Shown: piece by piece, positions 8,050 to 15,396 of the stretch
Layout of the letters: every line of letters starts with the position of its first letter
How positions within the stretch are numbered: the first letter of the stretch is position 1
Source of the DNA: a virus
Length of the DNA stretch: 25,342 nt
Virus record (IMG/VR): IMGVR_UViG_3300008516_002040
Span: 1-25,342 of that record
Direction: 5' to 3' (one strand)
Program-made: the position numbers and the translations under genes
Notes under the pieces: generated by a model
Databases searched by the model: none
What the model saw: only the letters and a program-made list of their open reading frames with translations
What the model was told of the DNA's origin: nothing

Positions 8050-8159
8050 CCTGCGTTCACCTTGTCAGGTTTTGGGTGTTGCGCCTTGTTCCTTAATGGT
8101 CCCCGAGCCTTGTTTGGCCTCTTACGCCGAGCTTTCTTATCAAAGGGCTTAGCCATCAT
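8046..8159 (-). CDS. 37-aa highly basic peptide, coupled to both neighbours
   Basis: A short ORF between the 211-aa gene and the head-tail adaptor: MMAKPFDKKARRKRPNKARG, continuing to a KPDKVNAG end. Fourteen of its 37 residues are Lys or Arg. Evidence that it is real: its ATG overlaps the upstream stop as ATGA, its stop overlaps the next ATG as ATGA, and an AGGAGG-type site lies 6 bases before the start. The adjacent ATG at 8156 is an equally good start, giving 36 aa. Function unknown; a nucleic-acid binder or capsid-bound basic peptide is possible. Confidence 0.55.
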   Translation of the reverse strand: MMAKPFDKKARRKRPNKARGPLRNKAQHPKPDKVNAG

Positions 8160-8791
8160 CGCCGCCCTCCTCTCCTGAGTTGCCTCTGCCACTGCTTCAA
8201 GGTCTTTTCCTCCTCCCCTGGCTTACAGCGCACGTAGCGCCCAGGAGCTATCTCCACCCTCACCAGATTGCTCCGCCGGCCGTGGCGCCCAACGGGCCGC
8301 TCCTTGGGCCGCCTCTGCACTTCGCTCGACCATGTGCGGGGCAGCGCCAGGAACAGCGGCTTCACCCGATACACCGCCCGCAGGAATGCCAACCGTGCCG
8401 AAGGTCCGCCATCCACCATCTCCTGCTCCCAGGCTGCCAGCAGCGCACGGCCATCGGGGCTATCCCGCACGAACAGCAGCTCGTGGGCGTACAGCAACAC
8501 CCTCAGATCTCGTGTGATCTTCTGTGTGCGTTTCTGCTCCGCTGGTGTACCCACATCGGCGGCCACTTTCCCATATCGCCACAGCGGCGCTGCCGCATCC
8601 CACCGCTCTAGGAAGTGGAATCCATGCCCCACCAAGTCCCACGGCACGATCGTGCCCGGCGCCACGATCAGCGCGCGGTCGAACTGTGTCTCGGCCAGAC
8701 TGCCATCGGCGACCACTACCTCCAGCCTATACCTCTTGGCCTGCGCCTGGACCTGTTTGTCTGGCTCACGCAGGATCAGCACGTCCTTCAT
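8156..8791 (-). CDS. unknown 211-aa protein of the glycan cassette
   Basis: I do not recognise this family. The product begins MKDVLILREPDKQVQAQAKR and has a mixed alpha/beta core (FDRALIVAPGTIVPWDLVGH, WDAAAPLWRYGKVAADVGTP, DLRVLLYAHELLFVRDSPDG). The C-terminus (LVRVEIAPGRYVRCKPGEEE) is very basic (KQWQRQLRRGGRR). A longer frame from 8863 lies inside the methyltransferase gene, so I prefer the ATG at 8791 with its ATGA overlap. No membrane segment or signal peptide is seen. It could be a glycan-related enzyme or a head protein; the basic tail suggests contact with DNA or an acidic surface. Confidence 0.6.
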   Translation of the reverse strand: MKDVLILREPDKQVQAQAKRYRLEVVVADGSLAETQFDRALIVAPGTIVPWDLVGHGFHFLERWDAAAPLWRYGKVAADVGTPAEQKRTQKITRDLRVLLYAHELLFVRDSPDGRALLAAWEQEMVDGGPSARLAFLRAVYRVKPLFLALPRTWSSEVQRRPKERPVGRHGRRSNLVRVEIAPGRYVRCKPGEEEKTLKQWQRQLRRGGRR

Positions 8792-9240
8792 TTGCAGACC
8801 CGCAATGTCACGATGATGGATGACCTCTGGTCGTTCAGCCTGGGCCCTTTGACGAATGCCCATTTGCGCCCGGTGTAGAATCCAAGCTCCTTCCCCAACT
8901 TCGTCTGAGGATTGAAAACGTCGAAGCAGCGCAAACTATACCGCCATTGATGCGTCGGATCGGCATAGGCGTTATCGTGCTGCCAATGGGGCACTTTGAC
9001 CCGCAGCGTTCCCTTTGGACGCAGAATCCGCCAGCATTCATCCAGAGCCATCACCAGGTCAATCTTCAGATGCTCGAACACCGAGGAGGCTGCAATCTGG
9101 TCAAAACTGCCGTCCTTCCACGGCCAGGGCAATATGTTCAGGTCGTGGGCCACGTCGATCTCCGGGCGATGCTTGTGCAGGTCATGGTTCACCGCGCCCC
9201 TCCAGATATGATTGCCCGCACCGAGGTTCAGGATTCTCAT
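8788..9240 (-). CDS. class I SAM-dependent methyltransferase (small)
   Basis: A 150-aa protein with a Rossmann-type beginning, MRILNLGAGNHIWRGAVNHD. LNLGAGN is motif I for S-adenosylmethionine, and D-L (about residues 20-21) ends the second strand. FDQIAASSVFEHL and ECWRILRPKGTLRVKVPHWQ match the later methyltransferase-11-type motifs. In a sugar cassette it may methylate a glycan or sulfated residue, which is inference. ATGA overlaps exist at both ends. Confidence 0.8.
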   Translation of the reverse strand: MRILNLGAGNHIWRGAVNHDLHKHRPEIDVAHDLNILPWPWKDGSFDQIAASSVFEHLKIDLVMALDECWRILRPKGTLRVKVPHWQHDNAYADPTHQWRYSLRCFDVFNPQTKLGKELGFYTGRKWAFVKGPRLNDQRSSIIVTLRVCK

Positions 9241-9959
9241 AACTGCTCATCCGCCAGGCAATAGGCCAATTCACTTTGCGCTACGGCCTTTTGCACCTCA
9301 TTCCAATTCAGAAGAATCTCCCGAAGCGGATGAGGATTGATAGCCCTCAGCCGACAACTCATTATCAGTGGTGACACGCCCAGAAAGCTGCAAAGCCGCC
9401 TCGATGTTGGCGGAGGTATACTTGTTGCATCTATTCCCTCCCCCCCTACAAGATCCGCATAGGTTATTTCCAAAAGGCTCGCAAATACTTGGCACCGCTC
9501 GTGTGCACCTACAGTCGCCTCCCTATAGCTCCGCGCACGTCTCAATAGCACCTTGGGCGCCAACCTCATTCGGGCTTTTAGCGAGCTGCCCATGCTATGC
9601 GGAGGCTGCTGAATCTTCCCCTGTTTGTTCATCTTGGCGAGCATTATCTCCACGATTTGACGGATGACATTCTCACGAGATAGAAGGAGTACCCTTGGTT
9701 GCATGCCGGTCAGGTATTCCCAGAATGGGCCAAAAGCTTCCCTTCGGGTCAATTCACACATACTGACCGCATAGAACGGTTGATGCAGTAGACAGTGGAG
9801 TAGATCAACGCTTATGAATCTTCCCCACACGCTTCTGGTGTGCATTGGTTCGCCACGACAGCAGAATATATCCGGGTGATTGCTCAGACAATGCGTCAAA
9901 AACGTGCTGCCCGATCGCGCTTGAGAAATGATGAGAGCGGGTCGTGGCTCGAAGATCAT
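9237..9959 (-). CDS. sulfotransferase family protein
   Basis: A 240-aa protein starting MIFEPRPALIISQARSGSTF. The ARSGSTFL loop (about 14-21) is the 5'-phosphosulfate-binding motif of PAPS-dependent sulfotransferases, and RVLLLSRENVIRQIVEIM matches the 3'-phosphate-binding region with R and S/N residues. I infer sulfation of a glycan hydroxyl, supported by three glycosyltransferase genes next door; protein or lipid acceptors remain possible. I chose the ATG at 9959 for its ATGA overlap and a GGAAG upstream; an in-frame start at 10019 would sit inside the previous gene. It may not be fully typical: the C-terminal region is less conserved-looking than the N-terminus. Confidence 0.75.
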   Translation of the reverse strand: MIFEPRPALIISQARSGSTFLTHCLSNHPDIFCCRGEPMHTRSVWGRFISVDLLHCLLHQPFYAVSMCELTRREAFGPFWEYLTGMQPRVLLLSRENVIRQIVEIMLAKMNKQGKIQQPPHSMGSSLKARMRLAPKVLLRRARSYREATVGAHERCQVFASLLEITYADLVGGEGIDATSIPPPTSRRLCSFLGVSPLIMSCRLRAINPHPLREILLNWNEVQKAVAQSELAYCLADEQL

Positions 9960-10561
9960 CGCTTCCAACTGCGCCTCCCCTCGCCGATATGCTCCGCCAG
10001 CGGCAAGGCGCATAGCCACCGCCCAGCCTCATTGAGCGCTGCGCACACTCGATGGTCATACTTATGAGAATTGTCCGGGATCAGCGATTCGATCTCTCCC
10101 CACAAACCAGGCCGGAACGACCAGTTGGCGCCAGGTACCGTACGCCGTACCAGGACCACCTGTCCCCCGATGACCTTGGTGCTGAGCACCGGCGACCAGT
10201 GATAGGCCGGCTCGATACTGAGCGTGCAGATCGCCACGTCCGCTGGTGCAGCTCGCCAGAACGCCACCAAGTGCTCCAGCCACCGATCGTGATACTCATA
10301 GTCATCGCCGCTAAGGAGGACCAGCTCTGGCCGACGATTCAGGGCCAGGCCCACTGCCGCCCGAACTCCGTGCCCGATGCTATGATTGCCCGTCTTATTG
10401 CACACCCCGCCGCGCTGGACTACCAATGCCTCCGTGCCATCGGATGACCCATTATCGTAGAACACGAGCTCCAACGGCAAAGTCGAGCGATCCAAACTCT
10501 TGACAGTGCGCTTCCACAGAGCACGTCGATTGTAGCTCAGCACAGCCGCCACCACTTTCAT
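9956..10561 (-). CDS. glycosyltransferase family 2
   Basis: A compact 201-aa GT-A protein. It opens with MKVVAAVLSYNRRALWKRTV, a typical GT2 start, then LVFYDNGSSDGTEALV (the D-N-G-S nucleotide-sugar motif) and VLLSGDDYEYHDRWLEHLV, where D-D fills the DxD position. The C-terminal part (WSFRPGLWGEIESLIPDNSH) is consistent with an acceptor region. It is shorter than many GT2 enzymes but covers the catalytic domain. ATGA overlaps join it to the genes on both sides. Substrate unknown. Confidence 0.8.
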   Translation of the reverse strand: MKVVAAVLSYNRRALWKRTVKSLDRSTLPLELVFYDNGSSDGTEALVVQRGGVCNKTGNHSIGHGVRAAVGLALNRRPELVLLSGDDYEYHDRWLEHLVAFWRAAPADVAICTLSIEPAYHWSPVLSTKVIGGQVVLVRRTVPGANWSFRPGLWGEIESLIPDNSHKYDHRVCAALNEAGRWLCALPLAEHIGEGRRSWKR

Positions 10562-11247
10562 CGCTTATACACCTGCCAGTGATGAAGCATCAGAAGCCAG
10601 ACCATGACTATCTCCAGCATACCGCCCAACGTCAGAGACGATCGCCCCGCCCAATAGCTGATAGGAACCTCTTGCACCGTCATTCCAAGCTCTCGTGCCC
10701 GGGCCAGCACCTCGATCTGCCATGCGTGCATCTTCGCCCGATAATTCAGCTTCAGTAGTTCCTTCACTATCGAAGCAGAATAAACGCGGTATCCACTGGA
10801 CCAATCTCGTATCCAGAGACCACCTTGGGCCAAATTACACAACAGCCCAACCAACCGACTGCCCAACCGCTTCCACCAAGACCCGCCTAAATAGAGACTC
10901 TGCGATAGAAAGCGAGAGCCGATCACCAACTCCGCATTTCCTCCCAGCAGTCTCCACATCTCCGGTGCAGCGTGTGAGCCACCCGCATCCATCACCACAA
11001 CGCGCTCTGCTCCGCACTTGAGAGCCGCACGCCAGCCATCTCTGATTGACCTACCGATGCCCTCAGATGTCGCATGACGGATAACATCCGCACCCGCAGC
11101 CCAGGCCAGCTTCCCTGTTCCATCTCCGGAGCCGTCGTCTACCACGATCACTGGCCCGAATTGCTTGGCTGCGGCGACCAACATACCGATCGTGCCCACT
11201 TCGTTGAGGGCCGGAATCACTATCACGATACTTGCACCACCACTCAC
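10558..11247 (-). CDS. glycosyltransferase family 2, polyprenol-phosphate mannosyl/glucosyltransferase-like
   Basis: A 229-aa GT-A enzyme. It has IVIVIPALNEVGTIGMLV, a nucleotide-binding VVDDGSGDGT (D37, D38), VVMDAGGSH in the DxD position (D87 followed by A-G, so the second Asp is missing), WSSGYRVYSASIV and VQEVPISYWAGRSSLTLGGM. These are features of dolichol/polyprenol-phosphate sugar synthases. A hydrophobic segment near 208-222 might touch the membrane. It starts with GTG preceded by AGGAGA and overlaps both neighbours by 4 bases. Possibly it charges a lipid carrier, or transfers directly to a virion or host glycan. Confidence 0.8.
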   Translation of the reverse strand: MSGGASIVIVIPALNEVGTIGMLVAAAKQFGPVIVVDDGSGDGTGKLAWAAGADVIRHATSEGIGRSIRDGWRAALKCGAERVVVMDAGGSHAAPEMWRLLGGNAELVIGSRFLSQSLYLGGSWWKRLGSRLVGLLCNLAQGGLWIRDWSSGYRVYSASIVKELLKLNYRAKMHAWQIEVLARARELGMTVQEVPISYWAGRSSLTLGGMLEIVMVWLLMLHHWQVYKR

Positions 11248-13061
11248 CGACGTCTCCTGCGCTGGCTCCCACTAGGTCCCCGCCCCTCGAACCGCCGTAC
11301 CATCCTCCAGGCCTCCGGGCTGTCGATGCGCCCAGGAATCATCCCTTTCCATCGCCTAGCATCGCCCGGATAGTGCATCAGACCCGCCGTCTTGATGCCC
11401 CGCGTGTATTTGGGGAACGTATTCCATTCGTTGCCCAACACCAGCACCTTAAGTGGGTCGCTATACAACGCCCGAATCAAGGCCCCCTGGTCTCGCTGGG
11501 CGTGCTTCTCCCATGCAATCTGCCACCGCCTGAAAAAGGCCGCTATCCGCTTGCTCCGACCGAATGCCCATACACCCCCGTTCAACTGGAGAGTGTGCAG
11601 AGTGCTCACCGTCTTCTCGGTCTCGGCCAGCTCCCGCTTGTTGTAGCGACGCTCGAATGAGTGCATCGTGTCCATCAAGTGGGGATCTTTGCAGATCACG
11701 AACTCCCAGCCATCCTCGATCCACTCAAAGTAGCGGTAGATCGGCGCCACTAGCTCGGTGTCTGCATCCAGATAGAGCACCGCCCCCCACTCAGCCGGGC
11801 TCAGTTCGTATGCCTTGAGTTTGGCCCGGCGCCCACCCACGTCGCTGTCAGGCTGCACGATCAGCAAGTCCTCTGGTCCGATCTTCCGGTCCGAGCACAG
11901 GGCGATGGGGATGTCCGGCATGTATTTCTTGATGCTCTTCATCAGACGCAAAGCGCACGTCCGCGCCGGATCGCCAAAGGCCACGCAGTAGATCCCACGC
12001 GTCTTCCCCGTTCCTTGCTCCACAGGTGGTCGAAGATGCACAGCCTCGATCTCCTCATCGGGGATCTTGATAGGCTGTACCATCGTAACAGTCGCATCCT
12101 CCTCGAGGCCGCCGTTCACCCGTTCCTCGACTCGCTCAGCCATCAACCCCCTGAATGCCCTCATGTGATCTTCACACCATGCCTCCACCGAGTAACCCTC
12201 CGTCACCGCTCGCAGTGCCTCTCGATCCACGTCGCCCCGCGCTTTGACCGCCTTGCCCAACGCCTTGATCAGACTCGTCACATCGCCACGCTCATAGCGA
12301 TGGATGCCCAGCGTCTGGGGCAACTCGTCCAGTATGCCCACCCCGCGCGGCACGACAACACTCACTCCGCAGGCCAGCGCCTCCAGAGGGGGCATCGGGA
12401 TCCCCTCCACCCGCCCGGTGGCCACCAGCACATCCAAGGACTGGTAGAATCCAGGCATGTCCGCCCAGGCGTATCGCGTGGTCGGCACTGGCCAACCCCG
12501 CCCGCTCGCTTTCCATTCCACTCGCTGCCCGATCGCAGACTTGAGCAGCGCGATTGCCAGGTCCTGGCCCTTCCGCTTGTTGACGTAGGTGTAGCCCGAG
12601 AGCCCCACGACCGGGCACTTGCGCCCCTTCTCCCACTTTGGCCGAAGGCCACTTTCAGTTTGCGCGATCACGAAGCGATCACGCTCGATGGGCGGGGCCA
12701 CCTGGACGGTCGGCCCATACTTCCGCAACGCATCGGCGTACATCCGGCACGTGGCCACGCGCAGCTGCACCCGCTCCGCCATCTGATCGTAGAGCCTGGC
12801 TTTCGCGTTTCGGGGAGGGAACTCCTCCCGATGGGTGAAATAAGCCGCCACCGGCACGCGGGGCCAGCGCTGCACCTTCTGCCCTTCAAAGTAGGCCAGC
12901 AGATACAGCGCGTCGGCCCCCCGCACATTGGGTGCCGCAGTCAACGACCATCCCAGCTGGTCCGCCAAGGCACGGGCCATCCGAGGAAGGACCCGATCCG
13001 CCTTATAGTTCCGGCAGACGACATTGACCCGTAGGGCTATCACTTTGTTCGCGGCACCCAT
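11244..13061 (-). CDS. two-domain glycosyltransferase (GT4-like plus GT8-like)
   Basis: A 605-aa protein with two predicted catalytic domains. The first (about 8-310) is GT-B type: VVGLSGYTYVNKRKGQDLAI and an E-x7-E motif in VEGIPMPPLEALACG (E219, E227). The second (about 355-590) is GT-A type: YCVAFGDPARTCALRLMKSI, a DxD in VLYLDADTEL (D432, D434), LNGGVWAFGRSKR and RDQGALIRAL, as in GT8-like nucleotide-sugar transferases. It should move sugars from nucleotide donors onto an acceptor; sugar and acceptor are unknown. GGGGAG precedes the ATG, and the end overlaps the next gene as GTGA. The stretch at residues 134-141 is encoded by a 24-bp dispersed repeat and may be an insertion. Confidence 0.8.
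   Translation of the reverse strand: MGAANKVIALRVNVVCRNYKADRVLPRMARALADQLGWSLTAAPNVRGADALYLLAYFEGQKVQRWPRVPVAAYFTHREEFPPRNAKARLYDQMAERVQLRVATCRMYADALRKYGPTVQVAPPIERDRFVIAQTESGLRPKWEKGRKCPVVGLSGYTYVNKRKGQDLAIALLKSAIGQRVEWKASGRGWPVPTTRYAWADMPGFYQSLDVLVATGRVEGIPMPPLEALACGVSVVVPRGVGILDELPQTLGIHRYERGDVTSLIKALGKAVKARGDVDREALRAVTEGYSVEAWCEDHMRAFRGLMAERVEERVNGGLEEDATVTMVQPIKIPDEEIEAVHLRPPVEQGTGKTRGIYCVAFGDPARTCALRLMKSIKKYMPDIPIALCSDRKIGPEDLLIVQPDSDVGGRRAKLKAYELSPAEWGAVLYLDADTELVAPIYRYFEWIEDGWEFVICKDPHLMDTMHSFERRYNKRELAETEKTVSTLHTLQLNGGVWAFGRSKRIAAFFRRWQIAWEKHAQRDQGALIRALYSDPLKVLVLGNEWNTFPKYTRGIKTAGLMHYPGDARRWKGMIPGRIDSPEAWRMVRRFEGRGPSGSQRRRRR
12640..12663 (-). repeat. 24-bp dispersed repeat, copy in the two-domain glycosyltransferase
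   Basis: Core GGCCGAAGGCCACTTT on the plus strand, followed by CAGTTTGC. It matches the portal copy at 22 of 24 positions and the protease copy at 21. It contains a small hairpin (TGGCC-TTC-GGCCA read on the coding strand). Confidence 0.7.
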
Positions 13062-13075
13062 TGCTCCCCTGGCGT

Positions 13076-14386
13076 CTAGGTGCCCGCCGTCAGGTCAACC
13101 AGAATGAAGCCCGACGGACGGATCACGCCAAACGCCGCCCTCATCTCGGCCAGGATGGCCACCATGTTCCGGATGAAGAAATCCTCGTGGCTGTCCGAGA
13201 CAGAGATATTGGCTCGCTCCCTGTCCCACACCACGGCCTTTCTCCAGTCGCCCAGCAAGGCGCTTCCCTGCGTCATCCGTGTGTTCTGCACCACCGGATA
13301 GCCCCAGAGCGTCCGGGTTCCCAGACGAAGCGGCCCGCCAAAGTAGAACAGCCCATTGGTGGCTGTAAGCAGATCGATCGTCTCCCAATCCGACGGATGC
13401 ATGACCCACGCTGTCGGCATAGCCCGTCCGGTCACCATCAGGGTTGTGATGGCCTGGCGGGTGGTGGTCAGGATGTCGGTGTTCCACACCTGAGCCAGTA
13501 TCCCAGCGGTGTTGAGCAGGCCGGTAAAGTTCTCCCCGACCCCGTTCCCGTTGAGAAGCTGGTCCTCAAACTCCTCGGCCAGATCGTCGCGCAACTCAGA
13601 GTCGATGATGCCCCGAATCTGAGCCGCATCCGACAATGCTCGCTTCGTCGCCGGGATCCAGACTGCGATGGTCTTGACCGGTTCGCTTACCTGCTCGAAC
13701 TCCATCGCGCCTTCCGGCTTCTCGCCGGAGACTTCCCCTGTGGCCCCCGAATACTCGGTCACGTTGGCCTCAGGCACCGGGGTCGCCTGAGTGATCTGCA
13801 GCACCTGACGCACAAAGTAGATCAGATCGCTCGTGGTTTGCCGGATGGTGACCAAGCTACGGAGATTGAGTGGAAGCCGACCAAGCGGCTCATAGATGCC
13901 CGTGTAGTCAGGGGTTATAAACGCCCCCGCACTGGTCGGATCGGCTCCGGTGATCAGATCCTTTTGCAAGCCCAGAAGCGACTTGAACTCGACGGGGGGA
14001 GAAGTTAGCCCCCTGGCGCCTTCAGGTATGCGCCCGCCTGGAGCGACCTGCTTCATCCAGGCCTTGAACGCTGGCGCGTTCACAAACTGCGCGCCGATCG
14101 TTGCGCCCCTTTGCGCGGCCAGACCACCAACGGCTTGTGGATCGCCGCCGCCGTTCCCGCCCAGCTCCAAGCCCGCGCCCAGATCCAAGACTGCCTTGCG
14201 CAATGCCTCGTCGCCCTCGGCCGCCTTGATCTTCTCTTTCCACTGGCCAGCTTCCGTCAGATAGCCGGCCACCTTCTGCCGCTCCTCGTCGGTGAAGTCA
14301 CGTTTGGCTTCATCCGCCGTATCGCAGATCGCCTTCCCGGCCAGCAAAGCCGCCTGCAGTTTTCCTTTCAGTTCTTTGAGGTTCAT
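13076..14386 (-). CDS. major capsid protein, HK97 family
   Basis: The 436-aa shell protein has an N-terminal helical, charged delta domain (about residues 1-75, MNLKELKGKLQAALLAGKAI) that acts as built-in scaffold, then a Gly-rich linker and the HK97-fold shell. Diagnostic stretches are TSAGAFITPDYTGIYEPLGR, AMEFEQVSEPVKTIAVWIPA and FEDQLLNGNGVGENFTGLLN. Cleavage by the neighbouring protease probably falls between the linker and TSAGAF. GAGGGGG precedes the ATG and the gene starts 2 bases after the protease stop. It is complete, with no frameshift. The next gene, 14 bases downstream, begins the accessory cassette rather than the usual connector genes. Confidence 0.95.
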   Translation of the reverse strand: MNLKELKGKLQAALLAGKAICDTADEAKRDFTDEERQKVAGYLTEAGQWKEKIKAAEGDEALRKAVLDLGAGLELGGNGGGDPQAVGGLAAQRGATIGAQFVNAPAFKAWMKQVAPGGRIPEGARGLTSPPVEFKSLLGLQKDLITGADPTSAGAFITPDYTGIYEPLGRLPLNLRSLVTIRQTTSDLIYFVRQVLQITQATPVPEANVTEYSGATGEVSGEKPEGAMEFEQVSEPVKTIAVWIPATKRALSDAAQIRGIIDSELRDDLAEEFEDQLLNGNGVGENFTGLLNTAGILAQVWNTDILTTTRQAITTLMVTGRAMPTAWVMHPSDWETIDLLTATNGLFYFGGPLRLGTRTLWGYPVVQNTRMTQGSALLGDWRKAVVWDRERANISVSDSHEDFFIRNMVAILAEMRAAFGVIRPSGFILVDLTAGT

Positions 14387-14388
14387 GG

Positions 14389-15381
14389 CTATGCCCCCTC
14401 CTCAGAGGCTTGTAGATCATACGCAATCATGTCTATCGCAATCCGAACGGCGGTGCTCTCTCTGGCCGAAGGCCACTTTTGCTTTGCTGGCTTCTCTCTC
14501 GACTTACCGTCACCGGCTGTTCTTTCATGCCGCTTTGCGGCCTCGCCTTCGATCTCGCCACCATCACCACCCGATCCGTTAGGACTATCAGTTTGTGCGC
14601 CAAACTCCTCGAGGTACTCCCGCAATATCCGTTGTCGCTTCTCCGCCGCTGCTTCAAAGCGACCATCATGGTCTTGGCAATGGGACTTTGCCTGACTTGC
14701 TGACCAGCCAGCTATTGGATATCGATAGGCTTGCTCCGTCAGCGTCGTCTCCTCTTTCAGCCTTCCCATGATGACCCCGTAGATTTTTCCGTCATGCTCC
14801 CGCGACATGCGCCGAAAACTGTCCGCCTGAAAATCCCCTGGCTCGCGCAGCCGGCAGGCGTGCTCGTTGGGATATGGCTTTGCCCCTTTGATGTCCAGAG
14901 TCCGCGTATCGATCCCTGCCCCCAACATCACCGGGCTCACCTCATGCACCTTCAGGTGCTTGAGGAATCGCACATCCTGATCGTCCATCTTGCCGTACTC
15001 GTGCTCCAGGATGTCGAATGAGTAACTCCATTCCTGCAGCTCGCCCAGGGCCTTCACCGTCAAATAGTGCTCTTTCCCCGCCAGAGTGTCCAGGAAGAAC
15101 CGTCCGTCCATCCTGGCCTCAGTCACCTTCGGGTGTCCTACGGACTCCGTCTCGTGGATCTCGCCCCTGCCCACCGGGAGCTCGTTCCAGTCATGGTTCC
15201 AGGCGGCGATGGGCGCCGGCGCATTCTCCTCAAAAGCACCTGGCAAAGTGACGTCGCGATCGTGGTCGATGACGTTGAGGGTGCTGAACACTGCCGAGAA
15301 CGTTCCCGGCTCGCCATCCTCTTTGAACTCCATCCGCGCTCGATATGTCTTGCGCTCTGGCTTTGCCATGCCTACGGTCAT
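14389..15381 (-). CDS. HK97-family prohead protease with extended C-terminus
   Basis: This 330-aa serine protease cleaves the capsid delta domain during head maturation. The catalytic core occupies about residues 10-165, with His in AAWNHDWNELPVGRG (H63), Ser in LQEWSYSFDI (S119) and the conserved VHEVSPVMLGAG. After residue 168 there is a second module (PNEHACRLREPGDF, YGVIMGRLKEETTLTEQAYR, WSASQAKSHCQDHDGRFEAA), a Cys/His-containing segment I have seen described only as an accessory region in phage head proteins. A charged, Gly-rich tail follows. GGAGGTGAGGG precedes the ATG at 15381; an ATG four codons later is too far from it. A 24-bp dispersed repeat lies in the tail. Confidence 0.9.
   Translation of the reverse strand: MTVGMAKPERKTYRARMEFKEDGEPGTFSAVFSTLNVIDHDRDVTLPGAFEENAPAPIAAWNHDWNELPVGRGEIHETESVGHPKVTEARMDGRFFLDTLAGKEHYLTVKALGELQEWSYSFDILEHEYGKMDDQDVRFLKHLKVHEVSPVMLGAGIDTRTLDIKGAKPYPNEHACRLREPGDFQADSFRRMSREHDGKIYGVIMGRLKEETTLTEQAYRYPIAGWSASQAKSHCQDHDGRFEAAAEKRQRILREYLEEFGAQTDSPNGSGGDGGEIEGEAAKRHERTAGDGKSREKPAKQKWPSARESTAVRIAIDMIAYDLQASEEGA
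14464..14487 (-). repeat. 24-bp dispersed repeat, copy in the protease tail
   Basis: Core GGCCGAAGGCCACTTT followed by TGCTTTGC. It is read in a different frame from the other two copies (encoding KQKWPSA), so the likeness is at DNA level rather than protein level. Confidence 0.7.
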
Positions 15382-15396
15382 CCCTCACCTCCAATG

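Noticed and set aside
8791-8863. Longer N-terminus of the 211-aa protein from 8863
   Set aside because: It lies inside the methyltransferase gene and the ATGA junction at 8791 fits the local rule.
9959-10019. Longer N-terminus of the sulfotransferase from 10019
   Set aside because: It would overlap the preceding glycosyltransferase by 60 bases and the PAPS motif begins properly after the ATG at 9959.
12015-13034. Plus-strand ORF (339 aa) opposite the two-domain glycosyltransferase
   Set aside because: His/Arg/Leu-rich antisense shadow with no motif; the minus-strand frame carries both catalytic motifs and a ribosome site.
13061-14008. Plus-strand ORF (315 aa) opposite the capsid gene
   Set aside because: Antisense to an unmistakable HK97 capsid gene, no recognisable domain.
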